A stretch of 64,000 bases of DNA from Bradyrhizobium sp. (lineage in GTDB: Bacteria; Pseudomonadota; Alphaproteobacteria; Rhizobiales; Beijerinckiaceae), in the NCBI GenBank assembly GCA_004799435.1, contig SSMV01000166.1, positions 16,020 to 80,019 on the forward strand, given 5' to 3'. Shown one piece after another: positions 25,281 to 35,388 of this stretch. The notes beneath the pieces are model-generated. The model was given only the letters and a program-made list of their open reading frames with translations, made no database searches and had not been told where the DNA came from. Each line of letters starts with the position of its first letter. Within the stretch, counting starts at the first letter, position 1. A program made the position numbers and the translations under genes.

Positions 25281-26048
25281 TCACAGGGAATCGAGGAACG
25301 CTAGTGCGCGCGCCTTATAGGCCTTGTCGCCGACCGCGAGATTATGGTCGCGACCAGGAATGTCGAAGGCTTCACCCTGCGCCAGCATGGCCGCCAGGCG
25401 ATGCGGGTCGCCCGCCACCGCATCGCGCGTCCCGACCGCCACCAGCGCCGGACAAGCGATGCGCCTGACCTCGTTCTCGTCGAGCGTCTGGCGCGACCCG
25501 CGAATGCAGGCGGCGAGCGCTGGCAGATCGCTCTTGGTCTGTTCGGCGAAGGCGCGAAACATGCGCTGCATCGGGTCGCTCAACTCGTCGAGCGAAGCCG
25601 CCTCCATCGCGTCGGCAATGCCAAGCGGCAGGCCGACCCCGTCGGTCAGATGATCGCCAAGGCCGCCCAAGATCAAGGAGCGCACGAGCTCCGGCCGGGC
25701 GAGCGCGAGGAAGCTGGCGATCCGCGCGCCCATCGAATAGCCCATCGCGTCGGCGCGACTTATGCCGAGATGATCGAGCAGATTGGCGGCGTCCTCAGCC
25801 ATTGTCGCCGAATGATAGGCCTCGGGATCGGTCGGCTTGTCGCTCTGGCCATGGCCGCGATTGTCGAAGGCGATCACCCGCCGGCCGGCCCCGGTCAGCG
25901 TATCGACCCAGCGCGGATTGACCCAATTGACCCGATGGTTGGAGGCGAAACCATGGATAAGCAGAATCGGCTCGCCGCGATCCGCGCCCTGCGGCGCAAC
26001 ATCGATATAGGCGATGCTGAGACCGCCGGAATTGAAAAACGCGACCAT
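25281..26048 (-). CDS. alpha/beta-fold hydrolase
   Basis: 255 residues. Oxyanion region LLIHGFASN, strand 5 FDNRGHGQSDKP, nucleophile elbow GYSMGARIAS (Ser in G-x-S-x-G), the catalytic Asp in GTRDAV and His in PGRDHNL. Substrate is not known; such proteins are often called esterases or epoxide-hydrolase-like. The ATG at 26048 starts the fold (MVAFFNSGGLSIAYIDVAP); longer starts run into the divergent DUF1304 gene. Likely cotranscribed with the DUF4864 gene. Confidence 0.85.
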   Translation of the reverse strand: MVAFFNSGGLSIAYIDVAPQGADRGEPILLIHGFASNHRVNWVNPRWVDTLTGAGRRVIAFDNRGHGQSDKPTDPEAYHSATMAEDAANLLDHLGISRADAMGYSMGARIASFLALARPELVRSLILGGLGDHLTDGVGLPLGIADAMEAASLDELSDPMQRMFRAFAEQTKSDLPALAACIRGSRQTLDENEVRRIACPALVAVGTRDAVAGDPHRLAAMLAQGEAFDIPGRDHNLAVGDKAYKARALAFLDSL

Positions 26049-26127
26049 GACGCCGCCATAGCGCGGCGACCGGATGCGCGCCAGCGTGATAGAAGACGGC
26101 TTGGCGCATAGGCGACGATCGGCCTTA

Positions 26128-26511
26128 ATGGCGCGCCTTGAACCGGAGCCCGCTTTGAAAACCCTCGCCCTTGTTCTCTCCGCCTTCGTCGCGCTGGAGC
26201 ATCTCGGCTTTCTCGGCCTCGAGATGTTCGCCTGGACAACGCCGCTCGGCCAAAGCACCTTCCACACCACGCCCGATTTCGCCAAGGCGACGGCGCCGCT
26301 CGCCGCCAATCAGGGACTCTATAACGGCTTCCTCGCCGCCGGCCTCGCGTTTGCGCTATGGCGGGGCGACATTGGCGCGCAGCTGTTTGTTCTGGGCTGC
26401 GTGATCGTCGCCGGCGTTTTTGGCGCAGCAACCGCCTTCATTAACATCCTGTTCATCCAGGCTTTGCCGGCCGCGCTCGCTTTCGCGGCCACCCTCGCGG
26501 CGAATCGGTGA
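26128..26511 (+). CDS. DUF1304 membrane protein
   Basis: 127 residues with four membrane helices: [20 protein letters not shown] with the conserved EH and E, then [13 protein letters not shown], and two C-terminal helices. This is the DUF1304 pattern (small integral membrane protein, unknown function). The start may be ATG 26128 or TTG 26155 (GGAG at a good distance before the latter). The stop overlaps the GTG of lipB (GTGA), so the two are coupled. Confidence 0.82.
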   Translation: MARLEPEPALKTLALVLSAFVALEHLGFLGLEMFAWTTPLGQSTFHTTPDFAKATAPLAANQGLYNGFLAAGLAFALWRGDIGAQLFVLGCVIVAGVFGAATAFINILFIQALPAALAFAATLAANR

Positions 26512-27239
26512 CTGCGCAATTCGCGCCCCGACTTTCGCTGCGCGCGCCTTTCAAGGCGAGCCCCGGTTCGCCGCCGGTCGAATGGCTCGTCGCGACAGGC
26601 CCCGTCGCCTATCCCGACGCGCTGGCCGAAATGGAGCACCGCTCAGCGGCGATCGCCGAGGGGAGCGCCGCCGAGCGCGTCTGGCTCGTCGAGCATCCGG
26701 CGATTTACACCGCCGGCGCCAGCGCGAAGGACGGCGATCTCCTCGATCCGCGTTTTCCTGTCTATCGCGCCGGGCGCGGCGGCCAGTTCACCTATCATGG
26801 GCCCGGCCAGCGCCTGGCCTATGTGATGCTCGACCTCAAGCGCCGCCGCCAGGATCTGCGCGCCTATGTCGCCGCGCTGGAAGGCTGGCTGATCGACGCG
26901 CTGGCGACGCTGGGCGTCACTGGCGAAACGCGCGAGAGCCGGGTCGGCGTCTGGGTCGCGCGGCCCGACAAAACGGCGGGAGTCGACGGTTCGCCGGCCG
27001 AGGACAAGATCGCGGCGATCGGCGTTCGTGTAAGGCGATGGGCGACATTCCACGGCGTCTCGCTCAATGTCGCGCCGGACCTGTCGCATTTCTCAGGGAT
27101 CGTCCCTTGCGGCGTCGCGGACTCTCATTACGGCGTGACCAGCCTTGCCGATCTCGGCCGCCCCGCGAGCATGGCCAAGGTCGACGCCGCCCTGGCCGCG
27201 GCTTTCGTCGCTCGTTTCGGGCCGACGATCGCAATCTGA
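26508..27239 (+). CDS. lipB: octanoyltransferase (lipoate biosynthesis)
   Basis: 243 residues, GTG start overlapping the DUF1304 stop. Transfers octanoyl from acyl-ACP to lipoyl domains of dehydrogenases. The signature [16 protein letters not shown], the catalytic Lys in [14 protein letters not shown] and the catalytic Cys in [17 protein letters not shown] are all present. A short insertion ([15 protein letters not shown]) before the Lys motif is seen. lipA is not in the window. Confidence 0.94.
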   Translation: MTAQFAPRLSLRAPFKASPGSPPVEWLVATGPVAYPDALAEMEHRSAAIAEGSAAERVWLVEHPAIYTAGASAKDGDLLDPRFPVYRAGRGGQFTYHGPGQRLAYVMLDLKRRRQDLRAYVAALEGWLIDALATLGVTGETRESRVGVWVARPDKTAGVDGSPAEDKIAAIGVRVRRWATFHGVSLNVAPDLSHFSGIVPCGVADSHYGVTSLADLGRPASMAKVDAALAAAFVARFGPTIAI

Positions 27240-27364
27240 GCGTTGAGCGCAGCGTGAGCGGTCGGCTGGCGCGGGCGCGACGCTTCGCATAAGAAAACGG
27301 CCGGCCGCCGGCGGCGCCGTCCCTCTTGAGCGAGCGCGGAACCCAAGGGAGCCCAAGGGAGCCT

Positions 27365-28849
27365 ATGTACGTCGCCCCCCAACGTGACCGCGAACGAATC
27401 GACGGCCTGGCGAGCTTCGCCGCGGTCGCATTTCTCGTCGCAATCGGTTTGGTGGCGGCCTTGGCGCGCGTCGGCGCGCCGGCGCGGCTTGTCGAAACGC
27501 TAGGGCCGCTGGTCGCGCTGCTCGGCCTCCTCGTCATCGGCGCCGTCAATCGCACCGCCAGGCTCGCCGATTTTCTCGCCGCACGGCGTTCCGTGCCGCC
27601 GGTCTACGGCGGCCTCGCTTTCACCGCGACCGCGACGGGGCTCGCCCTGACGCTCGGCCCGGAATCGAGCGCAACGCTCGCGCCATGGCCGGCGGCGGCG
27701 CTCGGCCTCGCCGGCGTTGCGCTGGTCGCCGGGCCGCTGCTCAGACGGGTCGACGCCAGCGGCGCGGCGGATGTCGTCGCCACAAGATTTCCCTTCGCGT
27801 CAATTCGCCTGCTCTTCGGCCTGGTCTCGGGCGTTGTCGGGGCGCTGACGGCGGCGGCCGGATTTTCCGCCGCCTCCGTCGCCCTGATCGCCGCGACGGA
27901 CGGAAACCCGCGCCTCGCCGAAATCGTTGTCGCTCTGGCGCTGGCGATCGGCGTCATTCCGGGCGGCCTCAAGGGATTGTTGTGGAGCGACGCGGCCAGC
28001 GCGGCCGGCGCGCTGGCGATCGCGGCGATCGGCGTCGCGGTGGCCTGGGCCGGCGGCGGCGACAATTTGGCGACGCTGGTTCATTGGCTTTCGATCGCGC
28101 CCCAGCCGGCCGACACCGACGCGATGCTGCGCGCGGTCGCCGGCGTTCTGGCGATCGCCGGCTTCCTTCCGCTTGCCGCGCCGGCGCTGGGCGCCCCGGA
28201 GGGAAACGCCCAAAGCGCCGGCGCCTACGGGCTCGCTTTCGGCGTCGTCGCTCTGGCGCTCGGCGCGATCGCCTGGGGCGCCTTTGCGCCCGCGGTGGCG
28301 GCGGCCCGCGCGCCGACCGCCGCCGCGCTGATTGGCGCCGCAGCGTGGTTGCCGGCGCTGGCGCTGGCGCGCGCCGGCGTCTTCGCCTCGGCGCGCGGCT
28401 TTGGCGTCGATCTCTCCGCCGCTTACGCGCGTTTCGCTCTGCTCGCCAGTCGCCGGATTGCGCTGACGCGCCTGACCATGGCGATGGTCATCGTCGGCGC
28501 GGGTGTCGCCGTCGATCGCGGCCTGGTCGACCCGCCGCGAACGCTGGCCTGGGCGCTGGCGCTCAATCTCGCGCTCGCCACGCCCCTGCTGGCGCTCGGC
28601 TTCGCCGATCGCGGCGGCAAATATTCGGCCGCCGCGCTGATGGCGAGCTCAGCCAGCGTGCTGGCGATCCGCCTTGGCCCGAATTTGAGTTCGGTCGACT
28701 CAGGAGACATTCTGGTGGCCGGTTTGATCGCCGGCGCCATGGGTCTGCTGGCGGGCGCTTTCGCCGCGCTCTTCGAAGGCCGGCCGCCGCCGCCAAGTTC
28801 GAAACCCTATGATCCCTTCGCCGATCTGCCTTTTGCGGCGCCGGAGTGA
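27365..28849 (+). CDS. divergent sodium:solute symporter (SSS)-like membrane protein
   Basis: 494 residues, about 12-13 membrane helices. The phrase ADFLAARRSVPPVYGGLAF is the SSS family motif (RxVP after a D-F/Y-x-x-x-R/GR), and DASGAADVVATRFP fits the next loop, so I infer an SSS/LeuT-fold transporter. The rest is very Ala-rich and has few of the Na-site motifs, so it may be a diverged or repurposed member; substrate unknown. The ATG at 27365 is behind AAGGGAGCC. It follows lipB by 125 bases and converges on hisN. Confidence 0.65.
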   Translation: MYVAPQRDRERIDGLASFAAVAFLVAIGLVAALARVGAPARLVETLGPLVALLGLLVIGAVNRTARLADFLAARRSVPPVYGGLAFTATATGLALTLGPESSATLAPWPAAALGLAGVALVAGPLLRRVDASGAADVVATRFPFASIRLLFGLVSGVVGALTAAAGFSAASVALIAATDGNPRLAEIVVALALAIGVIPGGLKGLLWSDAASAAGALAIAAIGVAVAWAGGGDNLATLVHWLSIAPQPADTDAMLRAVAGVLAIAGFLPLAAPALGAPEGNAQSAGAYGLAFGVVALALGAIAWGAFAPAVAAARAPTAAALIGAAAWLPALALARAGVFASARGFGVDLSAAYARFALLASRRIALTRLTMAMVIVGAGVAVDRGLVDPPRTLAWALALNLALATPLLALGFADRGGKYSAAALMASSASVLAIRLGPNLSSVDSGDILVAGLIAGAMGLLAGAFAALFEGRPPPPSSKPYDPFADLPFAAPE

Positions 28850-28853
28850 ATCT

Positions 28854-29672
28854 TCACCCCAGCAATAGCCGCTGCGCCTCGTCATAGACGCGGCGATCGC
28901 CAGCGGCGATGATCCGCCCGCCCCCGCTCGCCTCGCCGCCGTCCCACGTCGTCATTACCCCGCCGGCCCCGACGATGATCGGCTCGAGCGCCACGACGTC
29001 ATGCGGCTTCAGGCCGGTCTCGATCACCAGATCGACGAAACCCGCGGCCAGCGCGCAATAGGCGTAGCAATCGCCGCCATAGCGCACGAGGCGCGCCTGT
29101 TCCTCGACGCGGCGATAGGCCGCGCGGTCGGCGTCGTCACGAATGAGCGCCGGGCTGGTCGTCATCACCGTGGCCTCGGCAAGGCTGGCGCAGGGCCGCG
29201 TGCGCAGGGATCGGGTGACCCATTCCCCTGCGGGCGCGTCGGCGCGCGCAGGGGCCAGCGAACGCAGGCGCGCTCTCGCGCCGTCGCCGAAATAACGCTC
29301 GCGGGTGAAGGGCTGCGCCATCATGCCATAGACTGGCTTGCCGCGATGGGTCAGGCCGATCAGCGTGCCCCAAGTCGGCAGGCCGGAGATGAAGCTCTTG
29401 GTGCCGTCGATCGGATCGAGCACCCAGACATATTCCGCATCCGGCCTATCGTGACCATATTCCTCGCCGATGACGCCATGGGCCGGGAACATCTGGGCGA
29501 TCAGCCGCCGCATCGCCGATTCGGCTCCGCGGTCGGCCTCGGTGACCGGGTCGAAGACGCCGCCGCGCGATTTGTCCTCGGCGCCGATCGAGGTGCGGAA
29601 AAAGGGGAGAATCACCTCGCCGGAGACTTGCGCCAGACGGTCGACAAAGGCGGCGAAATCCACCGCAGTCAT
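28854..29672 (-). CDS. hisN: histidinol-phosphatase, inositol monophosphatase family
   Basis: 272 residues. Mg-dependent phosphatase of the IMPase family. Motifs: GEEYGHD (Glu-Glu, metal), WVLDPIDGTKSFI (D-P-I-D-G-T) and the C-terminal LKPHDVVALEPIIVGAGG (in place of WDxAAG). The GLKPHD variant, and GGDCYAYCALAAG, are typical of the HisN subgroup that dephosphorylates histidinol-phosphate rather than of SuhB. Homologous alphaproteobacterial loci carry the MmgR/suhB-type sRNA next to such a gene, as seen here. Confidence 0.85.
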   Translation of the reverse strand: MTAVDFAAFVDRLAQVSGEVILPFFRTSIGAEDKSRGGVFDPVTEADRGAESAMRRLIAQMFPAHGVIGEEYGHDRPDAEYVWVLDPIDGTKSFISGLPTWGTLIGLTHRGKPVYGMMAQPFTRERYFGDGARARLRSLAPARADAPAGEWVTRSLRTRPCASLAEATVMTTSPALIRDDADRAAYRRVEEQARLVRYGGDCYAYCALAAGFVDLVIETGLKPHDVVALEPIIVGAGGVMTTWDGGEASGGGRIIAAGDRRVYDEAQRLLLG

Positions 29673-29917
29673 CTCAGGCGCTCCAAAAGGGCGAAATTGA
29701 TTTGCGCTGTTCGCATATCAGCTATGTCCAATTCTTTCAGGCGGCCCAATCGCAACTTTCCAAGCCGCCCGCAAGCTCTTGTTTCGTATAATATTATTTT
29801 CCGATGACGATTCCGGGCGGTCAAAGGTCTGTTGCAGATTGGTCGCACTCCCCTGAAACCCCGCGCAAAACCTCAGATAAGGCTTGCCTTCGCTGCGACG
29901 CATGCACATATTGTTGC

Positions 29918-30008
29918 GGTGCGGCATGACCTGCCGCATATGCCCTCCTTGGGCGTTTCCTCCCTAGACTCAGGCCGCCGTGGCGACATGGCGGCCTCCT
30001 TTCTTTCT
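29918..30008 (+). ncRNA. mmgR: MmgR/alpha-r8-type small RNA (Rfam suhB family)
   Basis: A short transcription unit with no open frame. It has a hairpin TGCGGCA-TGACC-TGCCGCA, a second possible hairpin GCCCTCCTTGGGC, the single-stranded TTTCCTCCCT box (29956-29965) that is characteristic of the alpha-r8 family, and a Rho-independent terminator: AGGCCGCCGTG-GCGA-CATGGCGGCCT (29972-29997) with CCTTTCTTTCT behind. TTGCCT at 29885-29890 and TATTGT at 29910-29915 are possible promoter elements, but the 19-base spacer is long, so the 5' end is uncertain. In Sinorhizobium meliloti, MmgR limits polyhydroxybutyrate granules under nitrogen limitation. Family by memory of the conserved box and gene order. 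Confidence 0.72.
29972..30008 (+). terminator. Rho-independent terminator of the MmgR-like sRNA
   Basis: An 11-base-pair stem (one mismatch) with a GCGA loop, then a T-rich tail. The T tail is on the plus strand, so it ends the sRNA and not the hisN or amidohydrolase genes. Confidence 0.8.
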
Positions 30009-30022
30009 AGGGGTCCCCCTCG

Positions 30023-30913
30023 TCATTCCGCCGCCCAGCGGCCAACGCCTCGCTCGGCCAACGCGCGCGCCGCCAGCCTTTCCATGGCGGTGAGCAGTGC
30101 GGCCGCAAGCTCTTGCGCCCGCTCGAGTTTCGCCATGCGCCGCTCGTCCATATAGAGGGCGCGGTTGACCTCGATCTGCACAGCGTGGCGGCCGGCCGAG
30201 GGTGCGCCATAACGCTCGGTGATGTAGCCGCCCGCATAGGGTTTGTTGCGGCGGACGCGGTAGCCCTGCTCGGTCAGGGTCGCCTCAAGCGATTCGACGA
30301 CCCAGGCGGAAGCGCTGGCGCCGAATCGGTCCCCCAGCACCACATCGAGCGCCCCGGCGTCGGCGAGCGTCGATGGCATGGAATGGCAGTCGATCAGGAT
30401 CGCCATGCCGAACTGGGCGCGGGTTCGCTCGATCAGCCCGGCGAGGCGCTGGTGATAGGGATGATGGAAGGCGGCGATCCGCGACAGACCCTCGGCGACC
30501 TGCAGACGGGCCCGATAGATCGGCTGATTGTCGCCGACGACCCGGGGGATCACGCCGAGCCCCGCAGCGACCCGCAGGGAGCGGGTGTTGGCGTAATCGG
30601 GCAGCGCCGCGTCGAACATCTGCGGATCGAGTTCGAAGGGTTCGCGGTTGACGTCGAGAAAAGCCCGAGGAAAGCGCGCCCGCAGCAGCGGCGCGCCGAT
30701 CGCGACGCAGGGCAAGAACAATTCGTCGACGAAAGCGTCTTCCGAGCGGCGCAAGGTGAGCGGGTCGAGCCGCGCCGCGGCGAGGAAAGCGCCCGGATAG
30801 CAGGAGCCCGAATGGGGCGAATCGAAAATCAGCGGCGCGCCGATGCGCTGGGGTTCGATCACCTCGAACGCCGGCTCGATTTCGCCCCCGCCGGGCCGCC
30901 CCCGTTCGTCCAT
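30023..30913 (-). CDS. N-formylglutamate amidohydrolase family protein
   Basis: 296 residues. Metal-dependent amidase fold; members hydrolyse N-formylglutamate or related formyl-amino acids. Metal and substrate motifs: LIFDSPHSGSCYP near the N-terminus, VNREPFELDP, AILIDCHSMPS and the C-terminal QIEVNRALYMDE. There is no hut operon around, so a role in histidine breakdown is not supported by context. It is divergent from cpdR (161 bases), the order often seen in Rhizobiales. Confidence 0.88.
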   Translation of the reverse strand: MDERGRPGGGEIEPAFEVIEPQRIGAPLIFDSPHSGSCYPGAFLAAARLDPLTLRRSEDAFVDELFLPCVAIGAPLLRARFPRAFLDVNREPFELDPQMFDAALPDYANTRSLRVAAGLGVIPRVVGDNQPIYRARLQVAEGLSRIAAFHHPYHQRLAGLIERTRAQFGMAILIDCHSMPSTLADAGALDVVLGDRFGASASAWVVESLEATLTEQGYRVRRNKPYAGGYITERYGAPSAGRHAVQIEVNRALYMDERRMAKLERAQELAAALLTAMERLAARALAERGVGRWAAE

Positions 30914-31074
30914 CGCCTTTTTGCCGCCATTGTCCTCGCCGGACGCTCAAGGCCCGGCGCTTCATCATAAACGCACCTGACGCTTACCCGCCAACGACGA
31001 AACGAATAAAGTCCGGACGCCTTCACTCGATTTTTACTCGACGGAGGCGATCATTTGGGAATTGCAGAGGATTA

Positions 31075-31461
31075 ATGATGATCGCGCCGGTCGATATTCC
31101 CGCCCGTATCCTGCTCGCCGAAGACGATGGCGATATGCGTCGCTTCCTCGTCAAGGCCCTTCAGAACGCCGGCTACTCAGTCGTGTCCTTCGACAATGGT
31201 CTGTCCGCCTATAACCGGCTGCGCGAGGAGCCTTTCGAACTCCTGCTCACCGATATTGTGATGCCGGAAATGGACGGCATCGAACTCGCCCGCCGGGCGA
31301 CCGAGCTCGACCCCGAAATCAAAGTGATGTTCATCACCGGTTTCGCCGCGGTCGCGCTCAACCCCGACAACAAGGCGCCCAAAGACGCCCGGATCCTTTC
31401 CAAGCCTTTCCACCTGCGCGACCTCGTCAATGAGGTGCAGCGCCTGTTGACGGCGGCCTGA
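31075..31461 (+). CDS. cpdR: single-domain response regulator CpdR
   Basis: 128 residues, a lone receiver domain. The acidic pair is ED(D) at 16-18, the phospho-acceptor is Asp60 in LLLTDIVMPEMDG, and the switch Thr and Lys lie in MFITGFAAV and LSKPFHLRDL. The sequence is close to CpdR of Caulobacter and rhizobia, which, unphosphorylated, delivers ClpXP to degrade CtrA and other cell-cycle proteins at the pole; the CckA-ChpT relay controls it. Two ATGs are adjacent (31075 and 31078). AGAGG precedes them. Confidence 0.93.
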   Translation: MMIAPVDIPARILLAEDDGDMRRFLVKALQNAGYSVVSFDNGLSAYNRLREEPFELLLTDIVMPEMDGIELARRATELDPEIKVMFITGFAAVALNPDNKAPKDARILSKPFHLRDLVNEVQRLLTAA

Positions 31462-31476
31462 AGCTTCAGCCCGCCG
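31451..31476. terminator. possible bidirectional terminator between cpdR and the PH-domain gene
   Basis: A near-perfect palindrome (GGCGGCCTGAAG/CTTCAGCCCGCC, one mismatch) sits over both convergent stops. There is no T run, so termination is uncertain. Confidence 0.3.
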
Positions 31477-31924
31477 TGATCGCCGAGCGCAGTTTCAGCG
31501 GTCGGTCGATCCTGGCGAGGCGCTCCATGGTCGTTCCCGTGCCGCGGATGGTCACCGAGCCATAGTTGAAAAGACGGCCGAGCTGGCTCTGGTCGACATC
31601 GACGCTTTCGACCTTCTGCATATTCATTTCGACCGTATGGCGACGGATGAAGCCGCGCTTGAGCACGACCCGGCGGTCGGTGACGGCGATTTCGGTCGTC
31701 GCGCGGCGAAACCAGGCATGAAGGAAGCTGATGAAGCCGGCGAGCGAGGCGAGCGCGGAGGCGACCAGCACCACCGGGCCCCAGCCGGGCGCGCCTGCGG
31801 TCAGGACCGGCAGAGCGAGCGCGATCACGGCGAAGCCTATCGCCCGGCCATAGACCGTCCAGGAGAGCGAGGTGCGGAAAACCACCCGTTCGTCCGGCTC
31901 GAGAACCTGGTCGACATAACCCAT
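31466..31924 (-). CDS. bacterial PH-domain (DUF304/bPH2) membrane protein
   Basis: 152 residues. LEPDERVVFRTSLSW at the N-terminus, two membrane helices (about 30-75), then the bPH2 core EIAVTDRRVVLKRGFIRR, QKVESVDVDQSQLGRLFNYG and a strand with IRGTGTTME. Such proteins are membrane-anchored PH-like folds of unknown ligand. The ATG at 31924 begins MGYVDQVLEPDE; the longer frame to 32020 adds unrelated basic sequence. The stop lies 4 bases from cpdR. Confidence 0.85.
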   Translation of the reverse strand: MGYVDQVLEPDERVVFRTSLSWTVYGRAIGFAVIALALPVLTAGAPGWGPVVLVASALASLAGFISFLHAWFRRATTEIAVTDRRVVLKRGFIRRHTVEMNMQKVESVDVDQSQLGRLFNYGSVTIRGTGTTMERLARIDRPLKLRSAITAG

Positions 31925-32085
31925 CACGCGGCCTCTTCGCCTCGACGAAGAGGCCATCATTCGTCCGTTGAGATGGGAAGACAAGCCGAGGATTCTCTGG
32001 CCGAGGAGGCGACGCAACAAAACGTATATCTATTGTCTCGCCCCAGCATCATCGGCGGCCCAAGATGAGACCGGCCCGGCGTCGC

Positions 32086-32985
32086 TCATGACCAATTTAC
32101 CCACTCTCGGCACATGCCGATGCAGTCCTGAGCTTGAAAGCTTACTGTATTTTCAGTCAGCCGGAGGATTGCCGACTTCTCCGAATCCGTGAGATTGTAA
32201 GCAGTCGAGTAAATCGGCCTTCGCTTCTCGAGATTGGCAATGTCTAATCGTTCAACGTTAGTTCGATTGAAGCCGAACCCCATAAAGTAAATTTGCTCGG
32301 CTTCCCTAAGAAATTGCTTCGCAAGCGCAAATTCCGTATCGCGCCCGTCTTTGATATCTTCATGGATGATTTTGATACCCTTTATGCATCGCTCCAAAGA
32401 CTCCTTGGACAAATTCGGAGCAAATGGACGACTGTCGGGAGACTCCCACGGCAGGTATCCGAGACGGCCATGCAAGTGAACTACTGGAATACGGTTCATA
32501 ACAGCAAGGCAAGCGTCTGCGTCTTTGCCGTAGGAGTTCATGATCGACGTAAAAAGGAAGTGCTCTACGACTCGATCGTAATTAAAAGTAACAAAGCTTA
32601 CTTGGTTCTCACCAAATTCATCGAAAGTAGTGCTCATTTGGTTGTAGACGTATCTCAACCAATTCTGAGAATCATAACTGAACACCGTGGAATTCTGCTC
32701 GCGGGGAATAAGCACGGCGGCTATGGCAGCCTTCCCGATTTCCATGAAATTCGATCGGTGTTCAAGAAAGGCGTCGATCGAATTTTTGCCTGATTGGAAG
32801 AACGTCTCTCGGAAAAAGACGATCTCTCGCTCAGAGAAAAGGGAGAATTGCTGAAGCAGGTTGTAGGGGCCATTTCCCGGGTGCAACTGTGAGACGATTT
32901 GGTCCGAAAGCGCACTGCCGATGGGGAAATTAAAAGGCGCGCTTGCACCGGCTCCTAGTACGAAGACGGTCTTTTTCGTGAGCAT
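32086..32985 (-). CDS. SIR2-like NAD-binding domain protein, candidate stand-alone defence gene
   Basis: 299 residues. The N-terminal VFVLGAGASAPFNFPIG is the SIR2-type GAGAS NAD loop; VSFVTFNYDRVVEHFL carries the catalytic N-Y-D, and PVVHLHGRLGYLPW the His-Gly pair; IYFMGFGFNRTN is the later G-x-G strand. These are the features of bacterial SIR2-like NADases found in many anti-phage systems (ThsA, DSR, AVAST and others). No partner such as an Argonaute or ATPase is beside it. DNA is far more AT-rich than the neighbours (e.g. 32581-32640 is about 33% G+C). ATG at 32985 has GGGGGAGG. Function is inferred. Confidence 0.75.
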   Translation of the reverse strand: MLTKKTVFVLGAGASAPFNFPIGSALSDQIVSQLHPGNGPYNLLQQFSLFSEREIVFFRETFFQSGKNSIDAFLEHRSNFMEIGKAAIAAVLIPREQNSTVFSYDSQNWLRYVYNQMSTTFDEFGENQVSFVTFNYDRVVEHFLFTSIMNSYGKDADACLAVMNRIPVVHLHGRLGYLPWESPDSRPFAPNLSKESLERCIKGIKIIHEDIKDGRDTEFALAKQFLREAEQIYFMGFGFNRTNVERLDIANLEKRRPIYSTAYNLTDSEKSAILRLTENTVSFQAQDCIGMCREWVNWS

Positions 32986-33103
32986 GGCCTCCCCCAAAAT
33001 GCGAATTGGGCCGTTGCCAAGGCGAATCGCGAGTTGCCTATCAAATATATGCCTGCAGGACGCGACACCCGTGCCAAAAGTAACCCATTTTCACGGGCCA
33101 CCC

Positions 33104-33132
33104 TTGACGCGTGTGGTGCACTCTCCTACTTA
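33104..33132 (+). promoter_or_regulatory. groESL promoter
   Basis: TTGACG (33104-33109), 17 bases, TACTTA (33127-33132). The transcript would start just before the CIRCE element. A CTTGAC...CTTACGC reading could also serve sigma-32, but this is not certain. Confidence 0.6.
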
Positions 33133-33143
33133 CGCGACAGCCA

Positions 33144-33170
33144 TTAGCACTCTTTATGAAGGAGTGCTAA
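33144..33170 (+). promoter_or_regulatory. CIRCE operator (HrcA binding site) of groESL
   Basis: TTAGCACTC, nine bases, GAGTGCTAA: a perfect CIRCE element at the start of the transcript, 60 bases before groES. HrcA, encoded at 53876-54967 in this window, should repress here when GroEL is free. Confidence 0.97.
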
Positions 33171-33229
33171 CAGAGGCCGTAGCGGCCCAATAAAAGGGCT
33201 TATTGCGCAACGAGATAGGAAGCTTCCCT

Positions 33230-33517
33230 ATGAAATTCCGTCCCCTGCATGACCGTGTCGTCGTCAAGCGCCTCGAAGGCGAGGAGAAGACGAAGGGCGG
33301 CATCATTATCCCCGACAACGCCAAGGAGAAGCCGCAGGAAGGCGAGATCGTCGCCGTCGGCCCCGGCGGGCGCGACGAAGCCGGCAAGCTGATCCCGATC
33401 GACGTCAAGAAGGGCGACAAGGTCCTTTTCGGCAAGTGGAGCGGCACCGAGGTCAAGATCGACGGCCAGGAGCTCCTGATCATGAAGGAGTCCGACATCA
33501 TGGGCGTTATCGCCTGA
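33230..33517 (+). CDS. groES: co-chaperonin GroES
   Basis: 95 residues. [34 protein letters not shown] (read as consecutive blocks) is the GroES beta barrel and mobile loop; [16 protein letters not shown] and the C-terminal SDIMGVI complete the family. It caps the GroEL ring. The ATG at 33230 has AGGAAG upstream; the longer start at 33203 is rejected. groEL follows after 56 bases. Confidence 0.98.
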   Translation: MKFRPLHDRVVVKRLEGEEKTKGGIIIPDNAKEKPQEGEIVAVGPGGRDEAGKLIPIDVKKGDKVLFGKWSGTEVKIDGQELLIMKESDIMGVIA

Positions 33518-33552
33518 TCTTTCCTCGGAATTTGATCCCATTCGGCCGCTGA

Positions 33553-35214
<1,662 letters not shown>

Positions 35215-35237
35215 CGTCCTAGCTCCTACGAAAAGCG

Positions 35238-35265
35238 AAAAGGGCGGCTTCGGCCGCCCTTTTTG
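35238..35265 (+). terminator. Rho-independent terminator of groESL
   Basis: AGGGCGGC-TTCG-GCCGCCCT stem with A residues before and a run of T after, 26 bases past the groEL stop. Confidence 0.9.
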
Positions 35266-35388
35266 TTATTCGCCCGAAATTGCCGAGATTTCATCTGGGT
35301 GGGCGGCCGGCCGCCCTTCTTTTGCCCGGCTCGGTCTGCTAGTGCGGATTCGCCAATTTATTTCCGCCCGTTCATAGGTTTCCGCCTC

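Noticed and set aside
31000-31074. CtrA box before cpdR
   Set aside because: No TTAA-N7-TTAA pattern is present in the intergenic region; a weaker site cannot be judged by eye.
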